Shown here one piece after another: positions 61,887-64,000 of a stretch of 64,000 nucleotides of DNA. The notes under the pieces are model-generated. The model was not told where the DNA came from, searched no databases, and saw nothing but the letters and a program-made list of their open reading frames with translations. Each line of letters begins with the position of its first letter. Within the stretch, counting starts at the first letter, position 1. The position numbers and the translations under genes are program-made. Source of the DNA: Onchidella celtica (lineage: Eukaryota > Mollusca > Gastropoda > Systellommatophora > Onchidiidae); contig OZ007581.1 of NCBI GenBank assembly GCA_963931925.1, positions 16,920,450-16,984,449 of the forward strand, written 5' to 3'.

Positions 61887-64000
61887 AAATAATAATAATA
61901 ATAATACATACATTTATATAGCGCCAGGACTAAAACATTAAAAGCTCTAGGCGCTGTACACAGTAAAAAATCATAAAAGCACATTCAAATAAACTTACAC
62001 ACACACAGACAAACTAGTTTTATACATCCATAGCAAGCTATAAAATTCAGTTTTTAAAAAGAAATGTTTTTAACCTGTTTTTAAATATGTTTAGAGAGGC
62101 AGAATTTCGAACCTCTTGTGGTAAAGAATTCCACACACAGGGACCAAAACAACTAAAAGCTCTATCTCCATAATTTGATGTTTTGCACCTGGGAACAACC
62201 AGTTTGTTTTCTGTAGTAGATCTTAAAATTCTATCAGACTCATGTTTTTTCAAAGGTTCCGAAAGATAGGAGGGAGCTGAACCTTCAAGACATTTGTAAA
62301 CCAAAACTGCAGCTTTAAATTTTATTCTGTTTTCAACAGTAAGCCAGTGAAGTTGGTCAATAAGGCTTGAGGCAGATTCTCTTTTTGATTTTCTAAAAAT
62401 CAGTCTAGCTGCATTATTCTGAATTATCTGAAAGCGTTTTATTTTGTTGCTCGGAATTCCAAAGAGCAGAGAGTTACAATAATCAAGCTTTGAAAACATA
62501 AGTGAAGTGATAAGTATTCGAGTTGCCTCTTGGGATATGAATGGACGAATAGAGCTGATGTTTTTTAATTGAAACATTAATGATCGACATAATGAACTTA
62601 TTTGATTTTCCATGCTGAGATCTGATTCTAAAATTGTGCCTAAGTTTTTAACTTTATTCACGTTTGCTACAGTGCTTTCACCAAGATTTAATTTTACATT
62701 TTTAATTGCAGTAATTTGTCTTTTCTTTCCAATAATCATAACTTCTGTTTTGTCTTCATTTAGCTTTAGTTTGTTTTGGTTCATCCATTCTTTTGTGTCC
62801 ATAATACACTTTTCACTATCTTTTATAACATTGTCAACATGACCTAAAGTCGTACCAGGGTGATATAGTTGGACATCATCAGCATACTGATGGTAATAAA
62901 AACCATGATCTTTAAAAATATTAGACAGGGGCCCAATGTACATAATAAAGAGAGTGGGACCTAAAACTGAGCCTTGTGGAACACCATATGGCAGTATGTA
63001 TTCTTTTGATTTTATGTTATCTGTTACAACAATTTGTTTTCGGTCACATAGATAGGACCTGAACCATTTCAGAGCTATACCAGAGATCCCATAGGTTGCT
63101 TCTAATCTGCAAAGAATAATTTCATGATCTATAGTGTCGAAGGCAGCTGATAGATCAAGAATGTTTAAACACGAAAGCAAGCCCTTGTCCAGTAATCCAA
63201 ACAAATCATTAACAATCCTCAATAAAGCAGTTTCAGTGCTACAATTTGCACGATATGCTGACTGGAATGATTCACAGAGAGCGTTATTGTTTAGATGACC
63301 AAGTAGTTGTTTTAAAATTACTTTCTCTAAAATCTTTGATAAAAATTGAAGATTAGATACTGGTCTATAGTTTTTCAAGTTTTCAGAGTCAAGATTAACT
63401 TTCTTAAGCAAAGGTTTAACGAGTGCAACTTTATAGGTCTCTGGCACAGCACCTGTACATAAAGAAGTGTTAATAATTTTTGTGATGGATGGTAAAAGAT
63501 CAGGTAAGCATTTTTTTAACAAGTCTGTGGGCATGGGATCTAGTTCACATTGCTTAGTAGCAGCAGAACAAATTGTGTCATTGATTTCATCACTGGTAAC
63601 TTCACTGAAACAAGAAAGATTATTCCCAACAAATACAGAATTTTCACTAGTTATATCACAACTACTTAAATTGTATCTAATTTTTTCTATTTTGTCCATG
63701 AAGAAGTCCCCAAATGCATTAGGCAGATGTTCCTTTTCTATTGAAGTTGGCAGGTTGATCCTTTTCTGTTTGCCCAATAAATCATTGGACAAATTGAAAA
63801 ATTGTTTTGAATTTTGAATTTCACAAAACCTTGAGTTGTAATAGTCACATTTAGCTTTTCGAATGGTGTCATTCACAAGTTTCTTATGGTGAATGTATAT
63901 TTCTTTGTCAATTTCTAACTTTGTTTTCTTCCATTTCCTTTCTGCTCGTCGCCTGGCCTGTTTTGCTGCTTTTGTTTCCAACGTGAACCATGGTGATGGT
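61887..64000 (-). mobile_element. L2/CR1-group LINE, 3' part, runs off window
   Basis: Coded on minus. The 3' end at the left is an (ATT)n tail (61887-61905) preceded, in element sense, by a conserved-looking 3' UTR with CTAGGCGCTGTACACA-type and GGCGCTATATAAATG words. The ORF is intact up to the window edge, so I cannot tell whether the copy is full length. Confidence 0.85.
62047..64000 (-). CDS. LINE ORF2 reverse transcriptase (partial at window edge)
   Basis: Over 640 codons without a stop. The frame is still open at the window edge (SPWFT precedes LETKAAKQARRRAERKWKKT, the linker after the endonuclease), so the start lies outside. RT motifs: NLKNYRPVSNLQFLSKILEK, LNILDLSAAFDTIDH (first Asp), LPYGVPQGSVLGPTLF near residue 333, and YHQYADDVQLY with YADD near 366-369. 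The C-terminal part has LDYCNSLLFGIP, IQNNAARLIF and FKNRLKTFLF. The WMNQNKLKLNEDKTEVMIIG block and overall layout place it in the L2/CR1 group. It lies antisense in POLE intron 9. No internal stop or frameshift was seen, suggesting a young copy. Confidence 0.88.
   Translation of the reverse strand, partial: PSPWFTLETKAAKQARRRAERKWKKTKLEIDKEIYIHHKKLVNDTIRKAKCDYYNSRFCEIQNSKQFFNLSNDLLGKQKRINLPTSIEKEHLPNAFGDFFMDKIEKIRYNLSSCDITSENSVFVGNNLSCFSEVTSDEINDTICSAATKQCELDPMPTDLLKKCLPDLLPSITKIINTSLCTGAVPETYKVALVKPLLKKVNLDSENLKNYRPVSNLQFLSKILEKVILKQLLGHLNNNALCESFQSAYRANCSTETALLRIVNDLFGLLDKGLLSCLNILDLSAAFDTIDHEIILCRLEATYGISGIALKWFRSYLCDRKQIVVTDNIKSKEYILPYGVPQGSVLGPTLFIMYIGPLSNIFKDHGFYYHQYADDVQLYHPGTTLGHVDNVIKDSEKCIMDTKEWMNQNKLKLNEDKTEVMIIGKKRQITAIKNVKLNLGESTVANVNKVKNLGTILESDLSMENQISSLCRSLMFQLKNISSIRPFISQEATRILITSLMFSKLDYCNSLLFGIPSNKIKRFQIIQNNAARLIFRKSKRESASSLIDQLHWLTVENRIKFKAAVLVYKCLEGSAPSYLSEPLKKHESDRILRSTTENKLVVPRCKTSNYGDRAFSCFGPCVWNSLPQEVRNSASLNIFKNRLKTFLFKN

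Overview
The window is a piece of a eukaryotic, intron-rich, AT-rich nuclear genome crowded with transposable elements. It most likely comes from a marine deuterostome invertebrate, with an echinoderm such as a sea urchin as my best guess. The reasons are the gene structure (phase-consistent GT-AG exons), words such as TAGGCCTA, CTAGATCTAGATC and ACATGTACATGTA scattered through it, and a Ty3/gypsy element with the integrase-before-RT order described for Gmr1-like elements, which have been reported from deuterostomes. Nothing bacterial, viral or plasmid-like is present.

Layout. 1-18.6 kb is gene-poor: short inverted-repeat transposons (two hAT MITEs, several TTAA-flanked piggyBac-like elements, a foldback element, a 1-kb TIR element) lie in unremarkable AT-rich DNA. 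18.6-25.4 kb holds three minus-strand exons: a first coding exon with an N-myristoylation-type start (MGNSKSK), a second exon in matching phase, and a terminal exon that reads like the C-terminal half of a ubiquitin-like domain. 26-31 kb holds the second copy of the 1-kb TIR element and a 5'-truncated LINE with a C-terminal zinc finger. At 33.0-39.4 kb a CR1-like LINE reverse transcriptase is split exactly in its SGVPQGS motif by a complete 5.0-kb Ty3/gypsy element with near-identical LTRs and a 5-bp target duplication.

From 41,122 to the right edge runs the plus-strand gene for the DNA polymerase epsilon catalytic subunit (POLE). Nine exons encode the first 333 residues, as far as the start of the proofreading exonuclease domain. 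All exon phases fit, and the gene leaves the window inside intron 9.

Intron 8 of POLE is 12.5 kb because it has collected nested elements. One is a hAT deletion derivative whose transposase N-terminal ORF is split by a solo LTR. The other is a young 7.5-kb Gmr1-like LTR element coded antisense to POLE. It has lost the integrase core and the N-terminal half of RT, and carries an inverted solo LTR of its own family in the protease-integrase linker. Intron 9 holds a third antisense element, an L2/CR1-group LINE that runs off the window. Every LTR insertion here can be delimited to the base by target-site duplications, so the order of events can be reconstructed. The host genes are otherwise ordinary; the main biological interest is this layered transposon record and the unidentified minus-strand gene.
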